Shown here: positions 15,903-25,163 of the stretch, in pieces
How the letters are laid out: each line of letters opens with the position of its first letter
How positions within the stretch are numbered: the stretch's first letter is position 1
Assembly (NCBI GenBank): GCA_041493035.1
Contig: JBGPYB010000055.1
Span: 1 to 26,864 of the forward strand
Length of the DNA: 26,864 nt
Direction: 5' to 3'
Source of the DNA: JBGPYB01 sp041493035
Lineage (GTDB): Bacteria > Acidobacteriota > Vicinamibacteria > Fen-336
Translations under genes and position numbers: made by a program
Notes under the pieces: generated by a model
The model's input: the letters and a program-made list of their open reading frames with translations, nothing else
Told to the model about the DNA's origin: nothing
Databases searched by the model: none

Positions 15903-16460
15903 ATGAAGCGATTCGCCTTCCTTCTCATAGGGGTCGTCCTGCTACTGCCCTCGCCCGCCGTCGGCGGGGCGGGGCAGACAAAGCAGCCCTGGATCGGCAA
16001 TCCGGCGCCCCCCTTCAGCCTCCCGACGCTCGACGGAAAGAGGCTGTCTCTCTCGGATCTCCGGGGCCAGTTCGTCGTGCTGCACTTCGGCGCGGGCTGG
16101 TGACCGTTCTGCAATGCGGAGGCTCCGCATCTTCAGACGCTTTATCAGAAGTACAAGGCTCGCGGCGTTCAGGTTCTCTTGATCGACGTGGAGGAGAGCA
16201 AGGAGAAGGCGGCGGAGTATGCGAGCCGATCGAAGTACACCTTTCCCGTGTTGCTGGACGCCGACGGAAAGGTTGCGACGAGTTGGGCGCCAGCCGGCGC
16301 TCAGCCGGATCTTCCAAGGGATCAAGTGCCGATCGCCTCGAATCTGATCCTAGACCGGGAGGGGAAGATTCGCTTCTACTCGCTTCTCGACACGGCCAGC
16401 TTCGACGCGAAACTGGTGGCGTTGACCGCTCGACTCGATGAGCTTCTTTCGGGAAAGTAG
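15903..16460 (+). CDS. secreted TlpA/thioredoxin-like selenoprotein (UGA = Sec at 16101-16103)
   Basis: The 185-residue protein has a TlpA/AhpC-TSA (redoxin) fold. A signal peptide (MKRFAFLLIGVVLLLPSPAV) puts it outside the cytoplasm. PAPPFSLPTLDGKRLSLSDL and RGQFVVLHFGAGW lead into the active site. The next codon is TGA (residue 67), and the same frame continues PFCNAEAPHLQTLYQKYKAR, GVQVLLIDVEESKE, YTFPVLLDADGKVATSW and IASNLILDREGKIRFYSL to TAG at 16458-16460. Family members have WCxxC here, so the site is U67-P-F-C70, a selenocysteine form of the resolving dithiol. A perfect hairpin lies 10 nt after the UGA. Pro in DQVPIASN is the probable cis-Pro. The start has GGGAG at good spacing. It probably reduces disulfides or peroxide and may be recharged through the DsbD alpha-like protein encoded 9 nt downstream, which is inference. 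Conventional annotation would split it at 16103. Confidence 0.88.
16114..16130 (+). promoter_or_regulatory. SECIS-like hairpin downstream of the UGA in the TlpA-like gene
   Basis: Bases 16114-16120 (ATGCGGA) pair perfectly with 16124-16130 (TCCGCAT) around loop GGC, or AGGCT if the top A-U pair opens. The UGA ends at 16103, leaving 17 nt before the loop. Spacing and the G at the start of the apical loop agree with the bacterial SECIS consensus as I know it. SelB recognition is inferred. Confidence 0.72.
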
Positions 16461-16469
16461 GGCGCACGC

Positions 16470-16964
16470 GTGCGGGCAGGTGCGGGTCTAGCGCTAGCGT
16501 TCTGGGCAGGCGTCCTTCCGGGCAGTAGGCCGACGCCCGTCGTGACCGTCAAGCCTCCCACCAGCGTGATCCTGGCTCCTGGAGGGTCCTCTGAGGCACG
16601 TCTCACCGTCCTCGTCGGTGACGGCTTCCATCTCCAGGCCAATCCCGCGAGCCAGGAGTACCTCGTCCCGACGAGGGTTGAGCTCGAGAGAGCCTCGGAC
16701 GTCAGGCCGGGAAGACCCGTGTATCCTCCCGGCCGGCCTTACCGCCTCCAGGGTGCTGCGAGCGACCTTGCGATCTACGACGGGGATTTTGAGATCCGCG
16801 TTCCTCTCAAAGCCTCGGACGACGCCGCCCGGGGGGATCGGAGCTTGCATGGGACCGTACACTACCAGGCCTGCGACGCGCGGATCTGCCTGAAACCGGC
16901 CTCGGTGGAATTCGCGTTGACCGTCCGAATCCGCGAGCGTCTGGCGCCCAAGTCGCCCAAGTAG
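16470..16964 (+). CDS. stand-alone DsbD alpha-like (N-terminal domain) periplasmic protein
   Basis: The 164-residue protein starts at GTG 16470 and has a signal peptide (MRAGAGLALAFWAGVLPGSR). Its immunoglobulin-like domain resembles the N-terminal domain of the disulfide reductase DsbD. DGFHLQANPASQEYLVPTRV and PLKASDDAARGDRSLHGTVH lead to YQACDARICLKP (Cys135, Cys140), equivalent to the redox pair of DsbD alpha. The eight-TM beta and thioredoxin gamma domains of full DsbD are absent; the ORF simply ends after the domain. It begins 9 nt after the TlpA-like selenoprotein stop, so the two are almost certainly one operon, a likely electron donor/acceptor pair. A membrane reductase (CcdA or ScsB type) would have to come from elsewhere. 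Confidence 0.8.
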   Translation: MRAGAGLALAFWAGVLPGSRPTPVVTVKPPTSVILAPGGSSEARLTVLVGDGFHLQANPASQEYLVPTRVELERASDVRPGRPVYPPGRPYRLQGAASDLAIYDGDFEIRVPLKASDDAARGDRSLHGTVHYQACDARICLKPASVEFALTVRIRERLAPKSPK

Positions 16965-17169
16965 AGACCTGCGATGAATGCGCAACCTTTAGAGACGGCT
17001 CGGGCACCTGGCGTCTGGCGCGCAAAGATCTGCGAACATTCGTGACGGATGCCATTCTGGCGAGGTGGCACAGGCCCGACAGGATCCACTGCGGGAACGA
17101 AAGCGCGAGCGGGTCCCGGCCAGCACCGTGCACCGGTGCTCGGGTCACAGACCGCACGCCGTCGACCCG

Positions 17170-19583
17170 CTACGGGACGCCGCCCGCTGCACCCGCGCCA
17201 TCGAGCCGCTCCACCACCCGCAGCTGCTTCAGGAAGACCTCAGGATCCCAGGTGGGCAACTTAGAGACCCGTTTCTCGCACACGTTGGCCGTCGCCTGGC
17301 CATTCCGTGTGGCTTTGCCCCGCAGCAACGGAACGACCTGGGACTGCGCGGCGAGGTCGGCGCCTTCGACCGCCACGACCAGCACGCGATTCGGAAGGAA
17401 CGTGGCCCGGAGCTTCGCGAGCAGCGGCTCCGCCTCCCGCCGCGAGTGGGGCGTCACGATCACGATCTCCTTGGCCATGTCGAGCTGAAAATCGGCGGCA
17501 AGCAGCATCTCCGAGAGCGCGGCGGGGCCGGCCGCGAGCGGCACGCCAAACGCGCGCAGCGTCCTTTCGGCCCGCTGCCGGAACCGGTCGTCCGTGGTCA
17601 ACTCGTGGAGACGCAGCAGGTTGAGGGCCTGAACCGAGTTGCCCGAGGGCTCGGCGCCGTCGTACGCCGGTTTCTCCCGGGCAAGGAGCGGCTCATGGTC
17701 GTCGCTCGTCAGGAAGTAACCACCGTGCTCCTTGTCCTCGTACCGTGCCTCGAGCTGCGCATCGAGGGAGAGGGCCTCGCGGAGCCACCGCGGGTCGCCC
17801 ATCGCTTCGAACAAATCGAGGAGCCCCGAGATCAGGAACGCGTAGTCGTCCAAGTAGGCGTCGTGGCGGGCCTGGCCGTCCTTGTAGCTGCGCAGCAGCC
17901 GCCCGTTCTTGCGCATCCGCGTGAGGATGAAATCGGCCGCCCGCGCCCCGTGCTCCGCATACCGCTCGTCGGCGAGGACGAACGACGCTCGAGCGAAGGC
18001 GCCGATCATGAGGCCGTTCCACGCGGTGAGGATCTTGTCGTCACGCAGCGGATGGGGCCTCTCATCGCGCGCAGCATGGAGGCGCTCGCGGGAGGCGTCG
18101 ATTGATCCGTGGACCATCTCGAGCGGTTGGCCCAGCTCGCGGGCCGCCTCGACGAGCGAGCGTGGCACGCGCAGGATGTTCCGACCGTCGAAGTTTCCTG
18201 CGCGCGTGACGTCGTAGTAGGTCGTGACGATCCGCGCCTGCTCCTTCCCGAGCACGGCCTCGATCTCGTCCGGCGTCCAAGTGAAGAACCAGCCTTCTTC
18301 GCGATGGCCGCTCGGAGCAAGGCTGTCCGCGTCCGTGGCGGAGTAGAAGGCGCCCTCGGGCGAGGTCATGTCCCGCTCGACGTAGCGGAGGATCTCGCGA
18401 GTTACGCGCGCGAAGTCCTCTCGTCCTGTGGCCTGATGGCCCTCCAGATACGCCGTGGCCAGAAGGGCGTTGTCGTAGAGCATCTTCTCGAAGTGAGGCA
18501 CCAGCCACTGGGCGTCCGTCGAGTAGCGGTGGAAGCCGCCCCCGACTTGGTCGTAAATGCCCCCCGCGGCCATCTTCTCCAGCGTCTCGGTCGCCATCGC
18601 GAGACTCTTGTCATCCCCAGCGTGCCGGTGGTACCGCAGGAGGAATCGGATGGGCAAACTGCTCGGAAACTTCCGCGCTCCCGAGAGGCCGCCGTGCGTC
18701 GAGTCGTACCGCGACCGATAGTACGCGGCGGCGTCCTTCAGGACCGCGGCCGTCGGGAGTGACTTGTCGCCCGGCTGTGGCTGAAGGTTCCGCCGGATGG
18801 CCTCGGACAGCTCCGCGGAAGCGCTCGCGACCTTCTCGGGCTGGCCGCGATAGACATCCTTGAGCTGGCGCAACAGCGACAGGAATCCGACACCCGCTCC
18901 GCGGTCGCCGTCGTGAGCCGGGAAGTATGTCCCGCCGAAGAACGGCTTGCGGTCGGGCGTGAGCCACACCGTCATCGGCCAGCCGCCGCTACCGGTGAGG
19001 GCCTGGACGGCGGCCATGTAGATCGCGTCCACGTCCGGCCGCTCCTCCCGGTCGACCTTGATGATGACGTAGTTCTCGTTGATGAAGCGCGCGATCTCCT
19101 CGTCCTCGAACGACTCCTCCTCCATAACATGACACCAATGGCAGGTGGAATACCCGACAGAGAGAAGCCAGGACGGCCCAAGGTGCGTGCCATCTCGAAC
19201 GCCTCGTCACCCCAGGGACGCCAGTCGACTGGGTTGTGAGCGTGCTGGAGAAGATAGGGACTCGATTCGAGGAAGAGCCGGTTGATGTACTTCGGCGAAC
19301 CGTCAGCGCGCAGGTGGCGCGTGCGCGGCTTGTAGCCTGGGACTCGCGCCGTCCACTTCGACTGGAGCTGCGCCGTCAAGTCGCTTGAGTATGGAGGAGC
19401 CCCCGGCAGTTCACCCCCAGCGGTGGCAGTGCCGGCAGGGGATGCCGCCGCGACAACCGGAAAACTTGCGCTCGGGCTGGGGGATGCGCGGGACGCTCGC
19501 GCTCCTGCCGCAAGCGCAACGGCGATCAGGGCGGCGGCGAGGGGTCTGCGCAGATAGGTTGCCGAGCGGATCCTCTGCCTCAA
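17170..19583 (-). CDS. thioredoxin-domain DUF255 (YyaL/spermatogenesis-associated 20-like) protein, frameshifted
   Basis: The N-terminal part starts at 19583 with a signal-like segment (LRRPLAAALIAVALAAGARA) and reads to YINRLFLESSPYLLQHAHNP, VDWRPWGDEAFEMARTLGRP. At about 19165-19170 a single base is missing. The next frame continues LLSVGYSTCHWCHVMEEESF, the CHWC thioredoxin active site, then DREERPDVDAIYMAAVQALT, GSGGWPMTVWLTPDRKPFFG, WNGLMIGAFARASFVLADER and HDAYLDDYAFLISGLLDLFE, typical of the six-hairpin C-terminal domain, ending at 17170. With the frame restored the protein is about 805 residues, slightly longer than usual because of the secretion leader. Read as two ORFs, the downstream one begins at 19125, after CHWC. 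It may be a sequencing error or a young pseudogene; no clear slippery heptamer supports programmed shifting. It converges on the DsbD alpha-like gene. Confidence 0.88.
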
Positions 19584-19756
19584 TGGACGGCTCGTTCCAT
19601 CGGTTCAGCGGACTCCTCTCGGCCCGGGGTGCACCGCCGTCCACCAGACGTCATCGGGCTGAACATCTCGCCTGTCTGTATCAGGCAATGGCGGGGCAAT
19701 CGTACCCGCTACCCAAACCACCCCAAGAGACATTTCCGTCTAGATGCAACGACTTT

Positions 19757-20106
19757 TCCGGAGACGACCGAGTTTACGTTCAGTCCTTTCCAGCGGGCGG
19801 CAAATGGCTGTGTCGACGGCCGGAGGCTACCTACCGCGCTGGCGACCTGACGGCCGCGAACTCTTCTACATCGCGCCGGATCGCAAGCTCGTGGCCGTCG
19901 ACCTAGAGGCGCGTTCCGGCTTCAAGGCCACGGCTCCAGGGCCGCTGTTTCAGACACGGATCAGCGGCTCGGTCGCGGGCGGCGTTCGCTTCAACTACGC
20001 TGTCGCCCCCGACGGAAAGCGGTTTGTCGTCGTCACCGACCCCGAAATCACCACGCCCGCGACCATCACGGTCGTGCCGAACTGGGCAGCGGAGCTGAAG
20101 AAGTGA
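19757..20106 (+). pseudogene. C-terminal tail of a TolB/WD40-like protein (often fused to Ser/Thr kinases)
   Basis: The frame begins with DDRVYVQSFPAGGKW. After a one-base shift at about 19800 it reads VSTAGGYLPRWRPDGRELFY, IAPDRKLVAVDLEARSGFKA, PGPLFQTRISGSVAGGVRFN and YAVAPDGKRFVVVTDPE, ending AAELKK at 20106. This is the last beta-propeller blades of the TolB-like domain that follows PknB-type kinases in Acidobacteriota and relatives. The kinase and most of the propeller are missing upstream. It is a decayed fragment left by a deletion or rearrangement. Confidence 0.75.
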
Positions 20107-20269
20107 CACTCGCGCCCGCCTCGGCCCCTACGACGTCGTGTTCCTGCTGGACCGGAAAGGAGGGACCTCAATTGCCATTGCGCCCCTACACTACCGAACA
20201 AATTGCCATTCGCGACGCAGGCGTGTCGGCCATTTCAAACGTTCTGGGCGCTCGCGGCATCCAAGGATC

Positions 20270-21787
20270 GTGCACGCGGTCTTGGCCCTCTGCTTGGTGT
20301 CGATCGATTCGACCGCCGCCCCCACCACGCGGCAGGAGCGAATCGAGGGCAACCTGGCGCCGCTGAGCGTCGGTTCAACGACGGTCTACTCTCTGAGCCT
20401 CCGCGACCTGATGCGGGTGCTCGGGGTTCCAGGCATGAGCGTGGCAGTGATCGATCACTTCGTGATCGCCTGGGCGAAGGGCTATGGCGTGGCGCGGGCG
20501 GGCTCGACGACACCGGTAACACCGGCGACGTTCTTTCAGGCGGGTTCCGTCAGCAAGCCGGTGGCTGCGGCTGGCGCGCTCAGCCTGGTCGAGAGCGGCA
20601 AGCTCGCGCTCGACGAAGACGTGAATCTCAAGCTCAGGAGCTGGAAGGTGCCGGACAGCTCCTTCACCAAGGATCAGAAGGTCACGCTGCGCCGTATCCT
20701 GACCCACACCGCGGGCACTTCCGGCCATGGCTTCCCGGGCTATGCCGAGGATGCGCCGCGCCCGACTCTGGTCCAGGTACTGAAGGGCGAGAAGCCCGCG
20801 AACACGGCACCGGTAGTCGTAACCGTCGTGCCCGGGAGCCAGTGGCACTATTCCGGCGGCGGGGTATGTATCGAGCAGCTCCTGATGACGGACGTAACGG
20901 GCCAGCCCTTCCCCGAGATCCTCCGGGAGCGTGTGTTCGACCGGATCGGCATGACCTCGAGCAGCTTCGAGCAGCCGTTGTCGCCGGCGCGCGCCTCGCT
21001 CGCCGCCAGCGGGACGTACGAAGACGGACGAGAGGTGCCGGGCCAGTGGCACGTGTATCCCGAGATGGCCGCGGCCGGCCTCTGGACGACGCCCACCGAC
21101 CTCGCCAAGTTCGGCATCGAGCTCGCGCTCTCGGCTCAGGGTCGAGCGAATCACGTGCTGTCCGAGGAAATGGCCCGCGAGATGCTGTCCCCGCAGTTCT
21201 CCGCAGTGGGCGAGCCAACCTGGGGCGACACGGGGAACCCCGACCGTATGGGCCTGGGCTTCTTCCTCGGCGACTCGTCACGCCCGGCTCGGTTCGGGCA
21301 CATTGGCGATGACGAGGGGTTCACCGCCGTCTTCATCATGTTCGGCGATAGCGGTCAGGGCGCCGTAATCATGGTCAACTCGGAGCTGGGGATCGCCCTC
21401 GCCAACATCGTGCTGGCGAACATCGCCAAGGAATACCGCTGGCGTTACACCCCGCCGCGCTACTCGAAGCTCGTTACATTGCTCTACGTGTTCCTCGCCG
21501 TGCCGCTCGCGCTGGTGGTGGCGGCCGCTCTCGCGCTCTTCTACGCGTTGTCGGCGGCCCCCAGGGCCTGGATCGCCTACGTACTCGCCTGTGCCATGAG
21601 TGTGTTCGCTCACGCCGTTCCGGCGTTGTTTGGCCTATGGCGATCCTGGATGTTGCACCCGCTCGGCGGACCGTTTGGCGGCGTGCTGGTTCTGATGCCG
21701 GTGACGATCGCGCTCCTCGTCGTCGCACCCCTATGGAGGCGCCTGCGACTCCCGCTCAGGGCCGGTCCGATTCGGGGCCGTTCCTGA
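20270..21787 (+). CDS. serine hydrolase, beta-lactamase class C/penicillin-binding family, with C-terminal membrane helices
   Basis: The 505-residue protein starts at GTG 20270 with a signal-like leader (MHAVLALCLVSIDSTAA); the same frame is open from an ATG at 20138. LMRVLGVPGMSVAVIDHFVI precedes the catalytic S93-V-S-K96 motif. The second motif is Y194-S-G-G in QWHYSGGGVCIEQ. The third, equivalent to KTG, is H344-I-G in FGHIGDDEGFTAVF. These fit class C-like hydrolases (esterase or D-aminopeptidase rather than necessarily beta-lactamase). After about residue 405, TM segments occur (LVTLLYVFLAVPLALVVAAA, AWIAYVLACAMSVFAHAVPA, FGGVLVLMPVTIALLVVAPL), so it is membrane-tethered. It joins the amidohydrolase gene as TGAATG, implying translational coupling. 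The substrate is unknown. Confidence 0.9.
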   Translation: MHAVLALCLVSIDSTAAPTTRQERIEGNLAPLSVGSTTVYSLSLRDLMRVLGVPGMSVAVIDHFVIAWAKGYGVARAGSTTPVTPATFFQAGSVSKPVAAAGALSLVESGKLALDEDVNLKLRSWKVPDSSFTKDQKVTLRRILTHTAGTSGHGFPGYAEDAPRPTLVQVLKGEKPANTAPVVVTVVPGSQWHYSGGGVCIEQLLMTDVTGQPFPEILRERVFDRIGMTSSSFEQPLSPARASLAASGTYEDGREVPGQWHVYPEMAAAGLWTTPTDLAKFGIELALSAQGRANHVLSEEMAREMLSPQFSAVGEPTWGDTGNPDRMGLGFFLGDSSRPARFGHIGDDEGFTAVFIMFGDSGQGAVIMVNSELGIALANIVLANIAKEYRWRYTPPRYSKLVTLLYVFLAVPLALVVAAALALFYALSAAPRAWIAYVLACAMSVFAHAVPALFGLWRSWMLHPLGGPFGGVLVLMPVTIALLVVAPLWRRLRLPLRAGPIRGRS

Positions 21788-23176
21788 ATGCGCACCACCA
21801 CCGGCCTGTCCTGCCTGACGATTTCTGTCCTCTTCGCGGCTTCGTGCTCTACCGATCCCGCGTCCCCCTCGCCCACGCAGCCGGTGTCGACGCCGCTCGT
21901 CACGCAAGACGGCACCTTCGCGATCACGCATGTGACCGTGATCGACCCAGCGAGTGACGCTGTCCCGCACCCCGACATGACGATTCTTGTTCGTGGCACG
22001 CGCATCGCGGCCGTCGGTCCAACGGGCGCCGTGACGATCCCAGGGGGTGCGGTCGTGCACGATGCATCTGGCCGGTTCATTGTCCCGGGCTTCTGGGATG
22101 CGCACGTCCATCTCTCGCAAGTAGGCCCTGCCGCGTTTCCGCTATTCGTCGCCAATGGCATCACCAGCGTCCGCGACATGGGCAGCGACTTCACCGAAGT
22201 GTCGCGCTGGAAGGCGGACCGCGCGGCAGGCGGATTGATCCCGCGCATCATCACGCCGGGTCCGAAGCTGGACGGCGGATCATTCGTCCAGCGCATGCTG
22301 AATTGGCACAACCAGGAACGGCGCATCGTCACGTCGCCACCCGAGGCACGACAGGCTGTTGATGAGCTCAAGGCCGAGGGGGTCGATTTCATCAAGGTCC
22401 ACAACAGCTTGTCACCTCCCCTCTACGATGCCATCGCCGCCGAGTGCCGTAAGGAGCAACTGCCGTTCGCGGGCCATCTCCCCGTCGCCGGTCCGCTCGC
22501 CGCGGCGGCGGCGGGCCAGCGCACGATCGAGCATGGTCGCGGCATGCTGCTCTGCTCGAACGCGACCTGGACCAACATTCACGCGGATCCGAAGCTCGAG
22601 AAGGATGCGGAGTATTGCGCTCCGCTGTCCGTTCAACCGGAGCTGTTCCCTGAGTTGCGCCACGCGGGCACGTGGTTCACGCCGACGTTGGTCTCATGGC
22701 GCGGCCACGCGATGGTCGGCGACGCCGCGCTCTCCCACTGGATCGCCGGGCTCAACGGGAGCACGTCGGTCTGGCCGGCCTTACGGCGCCACTGGGACGA
22801 CATGGCAGGTCCCACGCCGACCGCCTTCGAACGCCAGTTGCAGCATCAGTTCGGCGCCCTCGCCGCCGCGGCCGCGCGCGCCGGCGTCCCACTTCTCGCG
22901 GGCACAGACCTCGGCGACCCGTATGTGATTCCGGGTTTCGCACTGCACGACGAACTCGAGCTCATGGTGGAGGCTGGCGTGACGCCGCTGGCCGCGCTCC
23001 GGAGCGTGACGATCGAACCGGCCCGTGCCTTCGACCTCGCGTACGACCTCGGCACGATTGACCCAGGGAAGGCAGCCGACCTAATCCTGCTCGAGGGGGA
23101 TCCCCTCGTCGACATCCGTAACACGCGCCGCGTGAGGGCAGTCGTGCTGAACGGACACTGGCTCCCGCACAATTGA
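21788..23176 (+). CDS. amidohydrolase-family lipoprotein
   Basis: The 462-residue metal-dependent hydrolase has a lipoprotein signal ending LFAASC (Cys20). An N-terminal composite beta domain (ITHVTVIDPASDAVPHPDMT, GTRIAAVGP) is followed by FIVPGFWDAHVHLS, with the metal ligands H106-x-H108. Further candidate ligands are K203 (DFIKVHN, probable carbamylated Lys), H230 (AGHLPV), H249 (IEHGRG) and D374 (LAGTDLGDP). This is the binuclear subtype I pattern of imidazolonepropionase/prolidase-like enzymes. The C-terminus (IDPGKAADLILLEGDPLVDI) is standard. It begins one base after the serine hydrolase stop, so both likely act on related peptide or amide substrates outside the cytoplasm. The exact reaction cannot be told. 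Confidence 0.92.
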   Translation: MRTTTGLSCLTISVLFAASCSTDPASPSPTQPVSTPLVTQDGTFAITHVTVIDPASDAVPHPDMTILVRGTRIAAVGPTGAVTIPGGAVVHDASGRFIVPGFWDAHVHLSQVGPAAFPLFVANGITSVRDMGSDFTEVSRWKADRAAGGLIPRIITPGPKLDGGSFVQRMLNWHNQERRIVTSPPEARQAVDELKAEGVDFIKVHNSLSPPLYDAIAAECRKEQLPFAGHLPVAGPLAAAAAGQRTIEHGRGMLLCSNATWTNIHADPKLEKDAEYCAPLSVQPELFPELRHAGTWFTPTLVSWRGHAMVGDAALSHWIAGLNGSTSVWPALRRHWDDMAGPTPTAFERQLQHQFGALAAAAARAGVPLLAGTDLGDPYVIPGFALHDELELMVEAGVTPLAALRSVTIEPARAFDLAYDLGTIDPGKAADLILLEGDPLVDIRNTRRVRAVVLNGHWLPHN

Positions 23177-23551
23177 TGCGACATATCAGGCACCACGGGG
23201 AGTGGCGGGAGGGCGGCCTCAATCTCGCTGGTACTCCCCAGCGACGCCGGCGCGCTCCCCCAGCGGAAGCCCGCTTCACCAAGGATGACTTCGGGGGCTG
23301 GCGCGTGTCATACAACTACGATCCCAGCCCAGCATGGCGGATCGACGATAACGACCTCTCCCGGGGCTCCCGCTAGCCACCTCTGCGGCGCCGGCAGAAG
23401 GGTGGGGCGAGCGGGTCGGCCGCGAAGAATTCCGTGGGGCCATTAAGTAAGGAGAGTGGCGCGTATTCCATTCCCCCCGGCTTCCCCCCAGCAAGAAAGG
23501 GAGGCCCCGAAGGGTCTCTGGAAACCGCTTCTAAGTTATTGAAAATTAAGG
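23177..23551. other. intergenic region without a supported gene
   Basis: It follows the amidohydrolase and ends at the tRNA-Pro fragment. Open frames here are short and Arg/Pro/Gly-rich with no family resemblance. The bases just next to the tRNA end (23525-23549) are unusually A/T-rich for this window, consistent with a junction of foreign DNA. Confidence 0.5.
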
Positions 23552-23596
<45 letters not shown>

Positions 23597-23980
23597 GCCC
23601 AGAACTTCCCTCGCGTGCGGAGGCGTGGGGCGTGAGCGAGAGTGCGGTCTGGCTGAAGCGTCCCTCGCTCGGCGGCCTAAGCTGGCCCGCCTCTTCCCCC
23701 ATCGTTCGTCCTTACCCCTCCGCAGACGCGGGCCGATCGATCCGTCGGTGAAGCGGGAAGCATCTGCTCGCCTTGTGGCTCATGTTCTTTTGTTGCTGTG
23801 GCGAGATTACCGCCAGCAGGCCGCTCACACGTGTTCCCGACGGCGCCTGGGCCGGCAGCCCCGGTCGATGGATCGGCCTGGCAGTCGCCGCGGCTTTCCT
23901 CGGCGCTGCGGTCCGTCTGCGCCGCTACCGGGACCCGATCTGGCAGGAGTCCACCAAGCGTCCCGAACGGCGTTGGTGTC
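23597..23980. other. region without a recognised gene between tRNA fragment and hemW
   Basis: No convincing CDS is visible. One plus-strand frame (from about 23850) reads AGSPGRWIGLAVAAAFLGAA then VRLRRYRDPIWQES, which looks like a membrane helix and basic tail. It has no plausible start or family and overlaps the hemW 3' end, so I do not call it. Confidence 0.5.
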
Positions 23981-25156
23981 TCAGTTCGGCAGCGAAAGGT
24001 CGAACGCCGCGGCCAGACCGTCTGCAACGGCCAGTCCGGACAGTGTCGGCACCAGCCACCGGCCGACCTCCGCGTCGGCGCGCACGACGATGCGGCCCTC
24101 GTCCACGAGGCGAGCGACGAGGGTGTCATTTGCGGCCAGCAGGTCGATGCCGTAGCGCACCCTGAAGCCGTCGAGGTCGATCCCGGCCGTGGTGCGGAGG
24201 CCGAGAAGCAGCGCCTCCGCCGCCAGGTCCTTCGGGCCCAGGAGTTCCTGCGCCTCGATCGGACGCTCCCCCGCCGCGAGTCGTCTCTCCCAACGCGGCG
24301 TACCTCGCTCGTTCCACCAACGGCGGGCCGGCGAAGAAGCGTCCGAGGCGCCGAGCGAGTGCGCCGACGGGCCGAGACCGAGGTACGGCGTGTGGTCCCA
24401 GTATTTGCGATTGTGCCGCGACTGGTGGACCGGGCCGCACGCGAAGTTGGAGACCTCGTACGCCGGCCAGCCCGCGTCGGCGAGGAAACGGTGCGTGAGC
24501 TCGAACAGGTCCGCCTGGTCGTCCTCGGGAAGCTCCGAGAGCTGGCCATGCCTCGCCTGCACCCCGAACCGTGTGCGTGGGTGGATCGTAAGCTGATAAC
24601 AGGACAAGTGCTGAGGCTCCAGCTCCACCGCGGCCTCCAGCTCGCGGCGCCAGTCCTCGGCGGTCTGCCACCTCACGCCGAAGATGAGGTCGATCGACAC
24701 CGTGTCGAAGCCCGCTGCCAGGGCCGTCTCGCCCACGGCCCGCGCCTGTCGCCCGCTATGGCGGCGGCCGAGGAAACGCAGGGCCTCGTCCGAGAAGGAC
24801 TGCACGCCGAGAGACAGCGTGCGCACGCCGAGGCCCCGCCACGCGGCGCAGGCCTCCGGCGTCACGTCCTCGGGGTTGGCCTCCAGAAACACCCACGGTG
24901 CGGGCGTCTCCAACGTCAGATGCGCGCGACACGCGTCGAGCACGCGGCCGAGCTCTTCGGGCGACAGCTGCGAGGGCGTTCCCCCGCCGAAGTACACGGT
25001 GTCGAACGGCCTGGGGTCGCGCCACTCGCCCGCGGCGAGTGCCACCTCTTCCACCAGGCGGTCGACGAAGCGCTGGCGGGCCGGGGATGCCGCGCGCATC
25101 ACCGAGAAGTCGCAGTACGGGCAGATGGCCGAGCAGAAGGGAATGTGGAGATACAG
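23981..25156 (-). CDS. hemW: radical SAM heme chaperone HemW
   Basis: HemW binds heme and an [4Fe-4S] cluster with S-adenosylmethionine and delivers heme to membrane respiratory proteins; it was long misnamed a coproporphyrinogen III oxidase. The reading frame holds LYLHIPFCSAICPYCDF with the CxxxCxxC cluster motif. FDTVYFGGGTPSQLSPEELG, WVFLEANPEDVT, GVRTLSLGVQSFSDEALRFL and FDTVSIDLIFGV follow, all standard for HemW, and a C-terminal HemN_C-like domain (DLAAEALLLGLRTTAGIDLD) ends it. The cluster motif lies upstream of every ATG, GTG or TTG in the frame; an in-frame TGA occurs further up inside lepA. I place the start tentatively at CTG 25156, 7 nt after the lepA stop. Starting at GTG 25102 would remove the cluster and is unlikely. 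About 391 residues, normal length. Confidence 0.92.
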   Translation of the reverse strand: MYLHIPFCSAICPYCDFSVMRAASPARQRFVDRLVEEVALAAGEWRDPRPFDTVYFGGGTPSQLSPEELGRVLDACRAHLTLETPAPWVFLEANPEDVTPEACAAWRGLGVRTLSLGVQSFSDEALRFLGRRHSGRQARAVGETALAAGFDTVSIDLIFGVRWQTAEDWRRELEAAVELEPQHLSCYQLTIHPRTRFGVQARHGQLSELPEDDQADLFELTHRFLADAGWPAYEVSNFACGPVHQSRHNRKYWDHTPYLGLGPSAHSLGASDASSPARRWWNERGTPRWERRLAAGERPIEAQELLGPKDLAAEALLLGLRTTAGIDLDGFRVRYGIDLLAANDTLVARLVDEGRIVVRADAEVGRWLVPTLSGLAVADGLAAAFDLSLPN

Positions 25157-25163
25157 CCCGGGC

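Noticed and set aside
19155..19180. Programmed ribosomal frameshift in the DUF255 gene
   Set aside because: I see no slippery heptamer or stimulatory structure, and the family does not use frameshifting. A base loss is more likely.
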